Shown here: positions 1-11,265 of the stretch, piece after piece | How the letters are laid out: each line of letters opens with the position of its first letter | Numbering within the stretch: the stretch's first letter is position 1 | Assembly: GCA_951230915.1 (NCBI GenBank) | Contig: OX579638.1 | Location: forward strand, 6,094,696-6,158,695 | Reading direction: 5' to 3' | DNA from: Antitrichia curtipendula | Taxonomy: Eukaryota; Streptophyta; Bryopsida; Hypnales; Leucodontaceae | Length of the DNA: 64,000 nucleotides | Position numbers and translations under genes: made by a program | Notes under the pieces: generated by a model | Seen by the model: the letters and a program-made list of their open reading frames with translations, nothing else | Databases searched by the model: none | What the model was told of the DNA's origin: nothing

Positions 1-2193
1 AGCAATTTTGGGCCTATAAATACCAAAATCTTTTAGGGGTTAAGCCAAAAACATTCTAAGACTAAAATCCTTTAGGGGTCTTTAGTCTTAACCCCTAAAG
101 GAACAATCTAAGACTAAAATCTGAAATTAAAAGTTGATTTGGACCAACTAGTCATTAGAAAATGAAGCTTGCTAGGGCAATTTAGAGGTGAAACTTCATT
201 TGTTTGTGTAAAAAGGATAGTTACCTCCAATTAGAAAATCTAATCCTAATGTGAAGTTCACTCAAGGAGACAATTTCAAATAGAGTTTCTACAAGATGCC
301 TCAATTAGATAAATACAACCATAGGCAAGAATAATTTCTTCCAACTAGTTGATTGCTAATTTTCTTACCATTTGGCTAATTGTGTGTACAATTTGACACT
401 CCACTCTTAAAGGCCTCAAGAGTTAAGAATCTCCCATATGAGTCTCTAATCATTTATTGCTTTTACTTTTTTTGAAAACATGACTTCTTCTCCAAATCTT
501 TTATTCTTCACTCTTTTACTTGAGCTTCCTACCAATTTAGCTTATGTTGCTACTCACTCTATTTTTCTAATTTAGTACAGATGTTGCCTCCAATCACATG
601 CCCATCAAATATTGATCCAACTTAGATATGACTATAATCCCTCTAATTAAGACTTACAATGATGGTTGCGCTTCATCATGATCTTACTACAAGTAGGATT
701 GAAGTAAGGACCGCACACAAGTCGTGAATACATTCCCATTTGGGCTTCAGCGTATACACGTGCAATCAAAGACTACTAGAAATTCTCATAAGAACATTAA
801 GACTTTATATAATCCAACTTAGACTCCTCAAATCCAAGTCATACATTCCATTCAATCAGATCTAGCATTCAACTTCCAAACTAATTAACATTTTATTTGG
901 TAAAAGGACTTAAACACCAATATAGACATTAAACAATATCCAATTTGGATATGAAGCACACATATTAGATATTCATATTTAAGTACACATGAAGCAAAGC
1001 AAACTCTAATTTTGCCATTCACACACAACATAACATTCTAATTCTAGTTAGATCCAATTCAACATACATAACAAGACAACAATCCCACACTTAGTATTAA
1101 TATAGTTACACATAAATCCTAAAATCTCCAACTTGGCTATACAACGTTTTGCCTCATAATACAGACATAGACAAAACTTCAACTCAAATATTGACAACCA
1201 ACTAGAAACTCAAAGATTCAAATCATTGAACTCAATAAACACTTAGCACATCACAAATTGACAAACACACATACAGCATCCAATTTTTAATACACAACTT
1301 CCAATTCTACAACAAACTCCATGCAATTAGGCCATTCACGCATTCTAGAAGTACATGCACATATATACAATTTACACATGAAATCCTTCACATTAATCAA
1401 AAATAAAAAAATTACATAGCCAACTTGGGCCAAATTTTCACACTTATCTCAACAATGGGTAAAAAAACAACTGGTTGTCTAACTCCAAATAGGGACAAGC
1501 TAATAGTTGCTAGCCCTTCTATTTGGATAACTAGAGCCCTATTTACATCACTTAGTAGTAAATTGGAAAACAAATCTACCAACTCAAAAAATAAGGAAAC
1601 AAATAACTAAAATTCAAAATTAAGAATTCAACTAGGAATTCTATAGCTTGTAACTTTTGGATAGGAAAGTCCAAATATAGTATTTTTAACTATTTTAGAA
1701 TAGAATTCCTACTTAATTAATTATGGAATATTTAAAGTCCAAAAATATAAGGCAAAATGGTTCATAAATAAAAATGGGTAGTGTCCAATAGATTGTTTTT
1801 CACTTGAGCAATGAAAAATTATGGACTAGAAAGATGAATACATTGATGATACAAAAGCAATCCTATGATTTTATTAAAGATAAGGCATAAGCCGCTTAAC
1901 ATTTGTCAGTTGATAGTCAAAATAAAAATGAATTTTAAAGCTACAACACTACAAAACTATAAATTTTGAACTATGTAACTACATAATTAGAGATTCTAAA
2001 CTACCTAACTATAGAATTACAAATTCCAAACTAAAAAACTATAAAATTTTAGAACTGCAACCTCTTATGATAGTTGGCATCTGATAAATTTTCAAAGATC
2101 TAATCACCAAAAAATGCCATGCCAATTAGGTTGTGCATGCTGAATGGATTTTATCCCCTCCCCCTCCTAATGAAACTATCTAAACCTTTGAGA
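1..2193. other. AT-rich intergenic DNA, no gene seen
   Basis: Very AT-rich sequence with stop codons in all frames. The only open frame of note (1425-1610, 61 codons) has low-complexity composition and no recognisable motif. The first 110 bases repeat words such as CCTTTAGGGGT in both orientations, possibly the edge of a repeat cut by the window. Nothing else recognised. Confidence 0.6.
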
Positions 2194-2196
2194 AGA

Positions 2197-2394
2197 CACT
2201 ACAAGAGAAAGGGGTGTTTTAAGTAGTGTCTTAGATATCACGTCTTTTAAGTAACGTCTTTTAAGTAGGGTTTTAAGTAAAATTTTACTAAAAAGACAGT
2301 CTTTTTAGTAAAATTTTACTTAAAACCCTACTTAAAAGACTTAAGAGACGTGATGTCTAGGATACTACTTAAAACACCCCTTTCTCTTGTAGTG
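2197..2394. mobile_element. CACTA-type foldback MITE, copy 1
   Basis: A 198-bp near-perfect hairpin that begins CACTACAAGAGAAAGGGG and ends with its reverse complement. Both arms carry AAGTAGTGTC and the hairpin centre is AAAAAGACAGTCTTTTT. It is flanked by a 3-bp direct repeat AGA (2194-2196 and 2395-2397). CACTA termini with a 3-bp target duplication are the signature of the CACTA/EnSpm superfamily; this copy has no coding capacity. A sister copy lies at 46198-46386. Confidence 0.92.
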
Positions 2395-2419
2395 AGAATT
2401 CAAATAATCTGAAACAAAC

Positions 2420-3925
2420 TTATAGTTTGCTAAGGGTCACATTGAAGGTCACATTTTGACTCTTGATGATCTTCTTTGACTCCAAACACATAAGCCGATA
2501 AGCTTTGGAGCCCCAAAACAAGCACTTGGTGCCCTTTACATCAAGTTTGGAGCACTTTGGGCTCAAATCCAAGGCATATGCAACGCATCCCGATGTTATA
2601 TTGGACGTGATTATTAACAAAAAAACACAAGTTTTTTTTTTACGTCACCTAAAATCCATCTAAAAAAATTACAAAATGCCACCTAAGACGTGGATTTTTT
2701 ATAGTGGCCATAGTTCTAAAGAGTGTTGAAAGAGTGCTGCTTGTGCCCAACATGCCACGATGGTACCATTCATTGTTTTGAGCTTGAGTTGGTACAAATT
2801 GCCTTCCCTCGATGAGGTGATAGTCATGTCTCTATTGGATGCTCCCAAAATATAGCCGTTGTTGAATTGCACCTTCAAATATTGTGACACCAACTTGCAT
2901 AAGGAGAACAAGTTGTCATGCAACTTGGGCACATGCATTGCATCCTAAATGCAAATTCGTTTTAATTGATGCTCTACTTCCAAAATAATGCAACCCATGC
3001 AATAGCCTCTACCACGCCATTGTTACCCAAATACACCATTCAATTGCTAATGGGTTCATAAGTTAGGAATGTTTGCCTATGTGGGGTCATGTGTTGTGTT
3101 GCCCCCGAGTTAATAATCCATTTAAACATGTTGGTGTTGTCATATCCATCATTGTCCGCAAATGCAAAATCATCTTCCTCTTTAGCACTGGCCTTATTTG
3201 CACTTTTATTCTTGAGGTGCCTACAATATCTTGGAAGGTGACCGGGCTTCCCACAACTGTAGCACGTGCATGTCTTCTTGCATTGTTGTGAGCTCCTCCC
3301 TTGGCCATATCGTAAAAAGAAGGTTGCCCCTCCATCTTGGGCACCTTGTACATCAATCTTGTTGTAATGAAAGCAAGAGTGAACTCCTCCATGGGTCCTA
3401 TTTCTAAAACAATAATAAGATATTCATACAAAAGTGACAAACTCTCAAGGAGAGTCATGACAATATCTCCATCCGTCATAGGCACTTCAAAACAAGTGAG
3501 TTGGTCCGCAAGTGCCTTCACCTTGTTGATGTGATCAAGCATGTTCTTGTCCTCTTGCATCTTACATGTGAAGAACTTGCGTCAAATAAAGAGCATATTG
3601 GACAAGTTCTTTGTCTCATGGATATTGCAAAGAACAAGCTAGGCTTCCACCGGTCCCTTGCATACTCAAACATGTGCAATTTGCCTATTCCCAAAATTGC
3701 AAGCAATCACAAAAAAGACCTTCTTGACCCTTCTATCATGGGACTTAATTTTTACATTGACATTAAATAGAGAAGGCTCCTCATTGTCTTCAACAATCTC
3801 TTACATGTCCTTTTGGGCCAAGATCATTTCCATCTTGAACATCCAAAGTCTAAAGTTGTCTCCATTAAACTTGTCAATGACCCTCACACCTTCTCCTTTA
3901 CTAGCGGCGAAGGTGCAATGACTCC
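2420..3925 (-). pseudogene. Degenerate Ty1/copia retrotransposon fragment (gag, protease, pre-integrase, part of pol)
   Basis: Read on the minus strand, fragments appear in copia order. The gag start near 3925-3800 has a FNGDNFRLWMFKME segment typical of copia gag. The gag middle at 3560-3330 includes a DHINKVKALADQL segment. A CCHC zinc knuckle CYSCGKPGHLPRYC lies near 3265-3225. A protease-like WIINSGATQHM follows near 3130-3100, where the usual catalytic D of DSGAT is N. The pre-integrase region (VPKLHDNLFSLCKL) is at 2938-2699. At 2620-2420 a segment with KGTKCLF and KAYRLMCLESKK matches the region following integrase. The integrase core and reverse transcriptase are missing. Several internal stops and frame changes show a dead, internally deleted copy. 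I could not define LTRs. Confidence 0.85.
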
Positions 3926-5460
3926 CACTCCAACGGAAGCCCCTCTAAGTCCAATCAACCCTCCATCCCCCCTCTTGTAATAGCAAAGACTCTAATATGA
4001 GCCCAATTGACTCAAATTACTCCAAAAAACCTTCCAGTGGTTCCAAAATGCACAACCAACCCTTTTGTAGTTGCACCAACTCTATAAAGACCTCAAGTGA
4101 TTCAAATCTCTCAAATCAAATCCCAAATGGTCTAAATCACTCCAATCAACTTATATATGCTCCAAATCACTTTAGTGGAGCATTAAATATATAAATCAGT
4201 CTCTTTTGAGATTAGGTCAAATCCTAGCTTTTAACTAAGACCACGAAGCACCAAATCAATCCTTTTGAGTATCCAACAAGTATAATTAGCCCTGTAGGAC
4301 AAAGAATGAACTCAAAACAAGGAAATACCTCACAAAAGGTTAAAATCTTGGTCAAAAGTGCTCTAAAATGCCTCTAAGTTTGACTTGCTCCAAGCTCCAC
4401 TAATGCTCCTCCAACACACCTTATAAATAAATTTGACCTCTAATAACAACTTACAAGAGTGGGTCCATAATTTATTGAGAAAAGAATACCAAGCCAATGT
4501 ATTTAAATGAAAGAGAATTGCAAACAAGTGTGAGAAAGGGATGTGAAGCCTATGCTAGGGGCTGACCTCTTATATTACTCTACCAACAAGTACTATGACT
4601 AACTATGGTTCGTTCAACACGTAAGTTGTATAGAATGACGAAGTGTATAACATCTGAAAAAATAAATTTAGAACTAGGAAGAGGACAATAATTTATCTTC
4701 TTTCAAGGGTATAATACTATTTTGGTAGAGGTATATCAACAATAGGGCTTATAAATTGAAAATGTACACTTAATTTGAAACCGTAGAACCTAACATGGAT
4801 TCTCCATCTCAAAGTTCAAGACAGACAATTTGTTAACAATTATCATGTAGTTATTATTGTTTCATGGGTGCATACGTTAATTTACAAGTTAACGCATTAT
4901 TACGATGCACATGATTACTACAAAAAATTGGCACTAGTATGTAATTGGTATTAACTATGTAACTTTTATACGTTAATCACAAGTATGTAAAAGACACAGT
5001 TTATGCATGTAAATTAATTATCGTTGTCGTGCATTTTATTTGCATTTTAGGACACAAAAAATCCATGACAGTGATGTCATTGCTATTTGTACTACAATAA
5101 AACTTATTAAATGGTATCAATGTTTCAAAAAATATTGTCAATGTTAAATTGTTGATTACCATTCCAAATAATAATAACTTTTTTCTTAACAAAATTCTTG
5201 CATTTTGTTGGTCAACACTTAATATTTTAGTTTTTCAACATCTATAGGCCATCAAACTTTAGCTTGAAGTAATTCAATCAATAGGCCACCAAGAAACTTG
5301 ATGACGTAGTGAAAGAATCTCTTCATTGACATTTTGTGTAAATGGAAGGTGGAGAGGTCTTTTCTATATAGAAATCCGTTGTCCGTTATGGCAGTGAATA
5401 TAGGATAACTTGAAGATGAGAGAGGTTTAAGCTCATTGTCAACTCATCGACGTGTAGAAA
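3926..5460. other. AT-rich DNA, no gene seen
   Basis: Possibly includes the 5' flank or LTR of the copia remnant, but no matching second LTR is visible. The segment 3997-4194 repeats the word TCAAATC/TCCAAATCAC in short imperfect copies. No coding frame with a recognisable motif. Confidence 0.5.
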
Positions 5461-5829
5461 TTGTGTTCAAAGTACAAATTCAGACCTCATCTGAACATAG
5501 TAAAATAATTTTTTTGAAAAACTTTGAACTAAAAAAAGTTTCAAAATCAAGATAAATTTCACCTCTGAAAATATTTTTGTGATTTTGAGCCTCCAATCAA
5601 AAGTTATGAACAAAAATCAGAGCAGATGTTTGAAAATGTCAAAAAAAAATGTTCCTTGCCACCTTTCTCTGATTTTTGTTCATAACTTTTGATTAGAGGC
5701 TCAAAATCACAAACGGATTTTTGGAGGTGAAAGTTAGCTTGATTTGGAAACTTTTTTTAGTTCAAAGTTTTTCAAAAACAGTTATCTTACTATGGCTAAA
5801 TGAGGTCTGAATTTCTGCTTTGAACACAA
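5461..5829. repeat. Foldback repeat (family also at 7965-8115 and 22290-22656)
   Basis: A ~370-bp inverted repeat. The left end reads TTGTGTTCAAAG and the right end CTTTGAACACAA. The arms are long complementary stretches, for example ATTTTGAGCCTCCAATCAAA pairing with TTTGATTAGAGGCTCAAAAT, around a short centre. It is a MITE-like, non-coding hairpin element. I could not assign a superfamily or a secure target duplication. Confidence 0.8.
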
Positions 5830-6830
5830 ATGTTATTGACATAATATTAAAATTGTGAAAAATAAAAAAATGCAATGTTAGTGAAATAACTATGCACGGA
5901 CATGATGTTGTGTAATTATTGCACTAATTTCATATGTCTTAATAAGCACTAATGCTACACAAAGTTAGTCTCTCATCACAAAAACATTGAAGTCGTACAT
6001 TTTTAGTCATGCATAGTTATTGTGCAACTTTAGCACTGCAAATTCAAATATCAATGATATGTCTAAACTACATAGTATTAATGAATGTCAATATCATTTT
6101 GTAACAATATTTTCAAATGAATGAATGTAACATGAAAACAGTGCTTGACGATAATCATACAATTATTATTAACAATTTGTGAAATAGAAACTTTGTGCTG
6201 TCTTACATAGGACTACCTTGAATTAGAAGTTAAACTTTGCCAATTTATTAGTAGTTACTAGAGAAAAATGAGGTGGTTGTAGAAAGATAAAGGCAAAAAC
6301 AAGATGAAGTTGTTTTTTCCTCATTATAAATTAATTGTGAAAGTTAAAGTTAGTCTAAAATTATATTTTAATATGATAGAAAGCAATATTTATTTTTTAG
6401 TGCAGTCTGAAATTTGTAATTAGTATAAGCTTGTAGTTTATTTGTACATTGTCAAAGATATGTGTAGTCAGAGAATTTGGAATCTCCTTTTCCACTACCA
6501 AAATGAGTTCACACAAAGCTTTCCAATATAATAATGAAAACCATGCTGTATAGCTTATTTCTACAAGTTTAGGTGTAGTTTTCTGACCCCTAGCTTACCC
6601 TGTCCAAATTACCATAGTTATCTTACACTTCTCCGTGTCCATACCTTGATTTTTGATATCATGTATATCATGATTGCCTAAAAAAGTAGAGGTTCAATTT
6701 GAGGCATGATTCATTGTACGTGTGCTCACAATAATTTCAAGCAGTATGAGGTTGAGTTTTAGTAGGAACTAAACATTAATTCTTTATAGACATGGATTGT
6801 TTTCACATAAAAGGATGGATATAACAGTAC
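5830..6830. other. AT-rich DNA, nothing recognised
   Basis: About 1 kb of AT-rich sequence with no convincing open frame, tandem repeat or terminal repeat pair. Confidence 0.5.
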
Positions 6831-6903
6831 ACTAATGATGGTAAATAGTGTTGGCAACACTAATTACGAAGCACAACACTAAATGTCAACAATCATGTTA
6901 GTG

Positions 6904-9005
6904 CACTACAAAAAAACGGCCAAAATTGTGATTGCAAAACATGACTGCGCTAATTTTGCAATTGCAACGCCACTTCACCTCCCTAATTGCATCAGCAGTT
7001 TGGAATCCAAAGTGCTGTAGTCATTCTACAGTCGCTGCAGTGATTGCGGGATGAATAGAAAACGCATTGTGTACTTCATTCACAGCGTTCCGTTCAGAGG
7101 GGTGATCATGCAGTGACGTGGCAAATTGGAACGTGACTGCAGAAGACAAAGTCATTGTTCAATTGTGTGGTTCCGGAATTTGCGACTGCAACGCGACTAA
7201 GAAGTGACTTCAAAATGACTGTAGCGCCAAGAAGAGTCACAAAGTCGGCGTTTTCTTTTACATATGGATAAAAAAAAAGATGGGGCCTCGTGGTACATGA
7301 AAGATAGGATGAGCACAGTTTCCGGTATGTCACTATAGTATGACTACATTATGACTGGCGCTATACATTAGTACTAAATAAGAAGAGAGGCAATTCATGC
7401 AAGTTAGAAAATTGGAATACCGGGGTTTAGGAATGTCTGAATGAATGCAAGTTACCTAAGACGTAATATTAGTGTACCGTAAATGAATTAATTTTAGAAG
7501 AGCAAGGTTTGCGAGCCTTATTACTCATATTTCAGAGATTGAAGATCAGTTGAAGAATGAAATAATTGCGTTCATTCTTGAGGGTTGTCATGTGGTGGAC
7601 ACATGCTGTACTGACTCATTTTGAGAAAATCGTAATAGGGATAGTGTTACCAATGTTTCATGCGCTTCCACACCTGCTGTTAGCTTCAGTAAAGCACAAG
7701 CTGTACGGAAATGTTTAAAGTTGTTGAGGCCAGAACTTGTCCATGCTTCATGACACTATGAATAAAAAGAAGTGAACATGGCCTTCTGATTACCTAGTAA
7801 ATGGAAAGACATTCAAGATGGTAGGGGAGAAGATGGTCAGGTTGCAATTGCAGGCGACGTGACTTCACTATGACTATAGTATGACTTTGTCTGTCACGTA
7901 ACTACACTATGACTGCGGCGAGTCTGTCACGTAACTAGACAATGACTGGTACATGACTCTAATCTTCTTCTCAAATTTGTCCACAACTTTTGATTTAAGG
8001 TCCAAAATCCAAAACAAATTTTTGGAGATGAAAGTAAAATTCATTTTTCAACTTTTATTAATTCAAAGTTTTTTGAAAACAATTAATCTACTATTCCTAA
8101 ATGAGATCTAAAGTATTACTAATAACACAATTTTTGTGTTTTACATGTCCCACATGGTTTGTCTTGCCTCCTATCACTCCACCTGTATAAAAGGTTTGTC
8201 ATTTCAACTCTTCATATTCACACACTAAGTGGCTTTGAGAGCCATGTGGCATATTTGCCAAATATTTTGTATATGGTATATTTTATATTAAGCATGGTGT
8301 ATGATGTATTGTATATGGTGTATAATGTATTATATATGGTGGATGATGTATTTTTGCAATATTTAAAATGTATTCATATGTGACTGTAGAATGATTACTA
8401 ACCATGCAATTGTCAATACATTCTTTTTTGCACACATTGCCGCAATTCCCAAACCCTAAATTCTAAATCCTAAATCCATCACTTTAAAATGATGCCTATG
8501 TGAAAGTCCACGTCAGATTATAGAGGGGTAAAACGCAACTGTACAATGACTGCCGCAACTGCATTCGTTATGTCCACATCAGATTTAGAAGGGATTGGAC
8601 GTCACTCTAAAATGACTTCTCTATGACTGCAAAAGGAAGTCCATGTCAGATTTTAGAAGGGTCAGACGCAACTCCAAAATGACTTCACCGTGACTGCGCT
8701 TCCATTGTCTACGTCAGATTTATCAGGGGTCAAATAGTTGTCCACCTAGTCCACAAAAGCCCTCCCTTTCCATATGGCAGCTCAAAACCATCTTTCCGAG
8801 GTTGTCTTTCTTTATTGAGCCTCATCTCATCCACAGTCTCATCCGTTCCCTCTTCGCTAGGTGATAATATATCTGCAGTCATTCTTAGAAATGACTTGTC
8901 CAAAATGACTGCAGCGTCACGGAGTCATTATTTCGTTTTGCGACTACAACGCAACTATTTTGCAGTCATTTGCATAGTCACGTTTTTCTCTGTTTTTTTG
9001 TAGTG
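6904..9005. mobile_element. Non-autonomous CACTA element (2.1 kb)
   Basis: Begins CACTACAAAAAAACGGCC and ends TTTTTTTGTAGTG, flanked by a perfect 3-bp duplication GTG (6901-6903, 9006-9008). Both halves contain many short subterminal words of the type TGACTGCA/TGCAGTCA (AATGACTGCAG, CAACGCGACT), as expected for the transposase-binding regions of CACTA elements. No transposase frame is visible; open frames inside (7106-7333, 8159-8383, 8815-9003) have no family motif. A half copy of the 5461 foldback family is nested at 7965-8115. Confidence 0.88.
7965..8115 (+). repeat. Half copy of the foldback repeat family
   Basis: Matches one arm of the repeats at 5461-5829 and 22290-22656. It shows the same order of landmarks: TTTGTCCACAACTTTTGAT, then TTTTTGGAGATGAAAGT, then AATTCAAAGTTTTTTGAAAA, then CTAAATGAGATCTAAA. 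The other arm is absent. Confidence 0.7.
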
Positions 9006-9289
9006 GTGTTGCCAACACTAAATGTCAACAGAGAAACTATTTGTCAACTGTCGGATATCAATTTTTTACAAGTTTACATTTAGTGTTACCTATTATTTCA
9101 TCAAATTGCAATGAAAAAAATATAAACCTAAACAAAAAAAAATGCCTACCCAAATGAATACTTTATCAAATAGACAATGTTAACTCTAAATGTCAACTAA
9201 TTGAAGTTTAGAGTGGACAGGGTAAAAGTGCAGGTAAAGCTATTTACAACATAACACTAAATACCATCATTAGTATTGTGGGAGCCCGA

Positions 9290-11265
9290 AAAGTAAAATA
9301 AGCCTTGATTAGTGAGGAAAGTAGAGGAAGGAGTTAATAGGGGTACAATTTTTTGGTTTATCTAAGGGTAATCTAAACACCTTACTACAATTAACGTTCC
9401 ATACTAATAGAGTAATGGTAGATAGATAATTAGGTTAAGACCAATAGTTAAAGTTTCTTGTTCTTATTGAGAACCGGAATTGGATTGAGATCCGAGATCG
9501 TTCCAAATATCGAGGCCGGGTTTCAAAATATAACGGGAGGTATCTTTTGGGGAGTTACCATTCAGGAGAAGAGAAGTTGCCCAGTCAGTCAGCAAAGGAG
9601 GAGAGCAAATCCGAATCCAGATCCGAATCCAAGTTCCAACTCGACTTGGAAGAGGAAGAGGAAGAGGAATCTGACTTGGCCTTGATTTCTCCGTCTAGCT
9701 TTAAGGGGAAGACTTCAGCTAAGGGTAAGACAACTAAGCCTTCAACCAATAGAAAATAGTCACTAAGAAAGGGTGTCTCCAAAACCGAGGGACCTTCTTC
9801 AAAGAAAGGTAGAAAGTAGAAGTAGAAGTATGAATTCTTAGGATAAGCCTAGGAATAGTAGGCGGAAAGTACAATAAAGTAAAGTAGAGTTCAATTCAGT
9901 TAATTTAATTATAGGATAGTAAAAGATACATTTAGTTCAGTTAAGTGAAGGAAAGTTAAAGCTTTTGAGTGTTAGAAAGTTAGTTGACAGCTACTTTTTG
10001 AGATGCATGCACCTAGACGTGAGTTTCTATGATTTTAGGATCTAAAGATCCACCTTTTGCGGATTGTCTTGTAGTTAGACAATTAGTTTGGAAGGATAAG
10101 GAATGATCCTGGTCTTCTCCTTTTTGATCCTTGGGCCTTTTAGGATTCCTTGGGATTAGTATTTAAGGGTTGAAAATTAGTTTCAACTCGGGGCGTTTTC
10201 ATATTCTTGTTTTCATATTTCATTTTGCAAAGAAAGCTAGGATTTCTACTTCATTGAGTACTGGTCTGAAAAGTCTTGGTCTTATGTGAGGGGTTAGGCA
10301 GTGCTTTGACCATTGCTAGTTCTAGTGGCTTGGTGGTGGGAAACTTGAGAGGAGAAGCTAGCCCCGGATTCTGTCTAGATCCGGTTTCAGGAGTATTGGA
10401 ATCTGGTTGATAAACCTTTGTGTAGTGGGAGGAAATTCTCATTGTTGAAGTTTCTTGAGTGTCTTCTGAGTGGGATAGCCTTTTTTAGGTTAGGTAAGTT
10501 CTTCAGGTGGGAGAGCAAGCGCTAGCCGACGTCAGATGAGGTCCTATTGAATCCGGAAGAGAGGAACAGAAAAATAGTCTGGATCTCCTAGTTAGCAAAG
10601 TACTAGGTCTGGCTTTTGGTATCGGGTTTGGATAGGTCCGTCGTTGTAGTAAGGAGGAATGCGGAGGTTTCCTGAGTGACCTATTGGTGGGGAGTGATGT
10701 CCAGATCAGTTGTGAGGAAGAATCCGCATCCGGGATTTGTTAGCTTATGTGTTTTGTGTTTTCTCTAAGTGGAACTTCAGTCACTATAATCTATTGAAGG
10801 GTAGGGTATACGTTCCCTTCCTTAAACCCAAGAGCGGAACCCTATGATATAGAGATTAAACTATTGCATCGGTTACTTGGTTTATTGGATCCGGATCCGG
10901 GAAAGGCACAGGATAACGACACTCTTTTCGGTTCCGCATCTGTTAGATCGGATACTAAAGTACTGGGTAGTATTGGACACTGATACTGATTTATAAACCT
11001 ACTTTGTGTGGGTTTGATACATGAAGAGTATGTGAGTTGAAAGGGAAGAAGGTTTAGAGGATATAGATAGGAAAATACAGTTCCTAGTTTACAGGTCCGG
11101 ATTCCTTTTGCCTTGGATTTTGGTTGCTTCCCGTATTGAGAATTCCGGAAGATTGAGGAAACTATGAATTAAAATCCTGTGGGAATGATACACGAGTCAT
11201 TTTAGGTGTTTTACGCATGTTTAACGTCTAAAGGTAGGATTTGTGCTTTCTTGTGCTATGACAAG
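9290..11265 (+). mobile_element. Large retroelement-like repeat, copy A (internally deleted)
   Basis: This ~2-kb block is homologous, in opposite orientation, to 14108-18715. Shared landmarks in order are a GGAAGGAGTTA-type start, AGATAATTAGGTTAA, a region encoding a Ser/Glu-rich tail with SFKGKT (around 9560-9760), the CGCTAGCCGACGTCAGATGA region near 10525, and the end AATCCTGTGGGAATGATACA...GCTTTCTTGTGCTATGA. Copy A lacks almost all of the gag-like coding part found in copy B, so it is a deletion derivative. No reverse transcriptase or integrase is visible in either copy. Class assignment is uncertain. Confidence 0.7.

Larger units (their letters stand above)
6831..9274. repeat. MITE-like inverted repeat split by a CACTA insertion
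   Basis: The outer ends are complementary: ACTAATGATGGTAAATAGTG on the left and CACTAAATACCATCATTAGT on the right. The inner sequence GTTGGCAACACTAA is complementary to TTAGTGTTGCCAAC, which appears once the CACTA element 6904-9005 and one copy of its GTG duplication are removed. The original repeat was therefore about 340 bp and was split by a later insertion. Confidence 0.72.
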
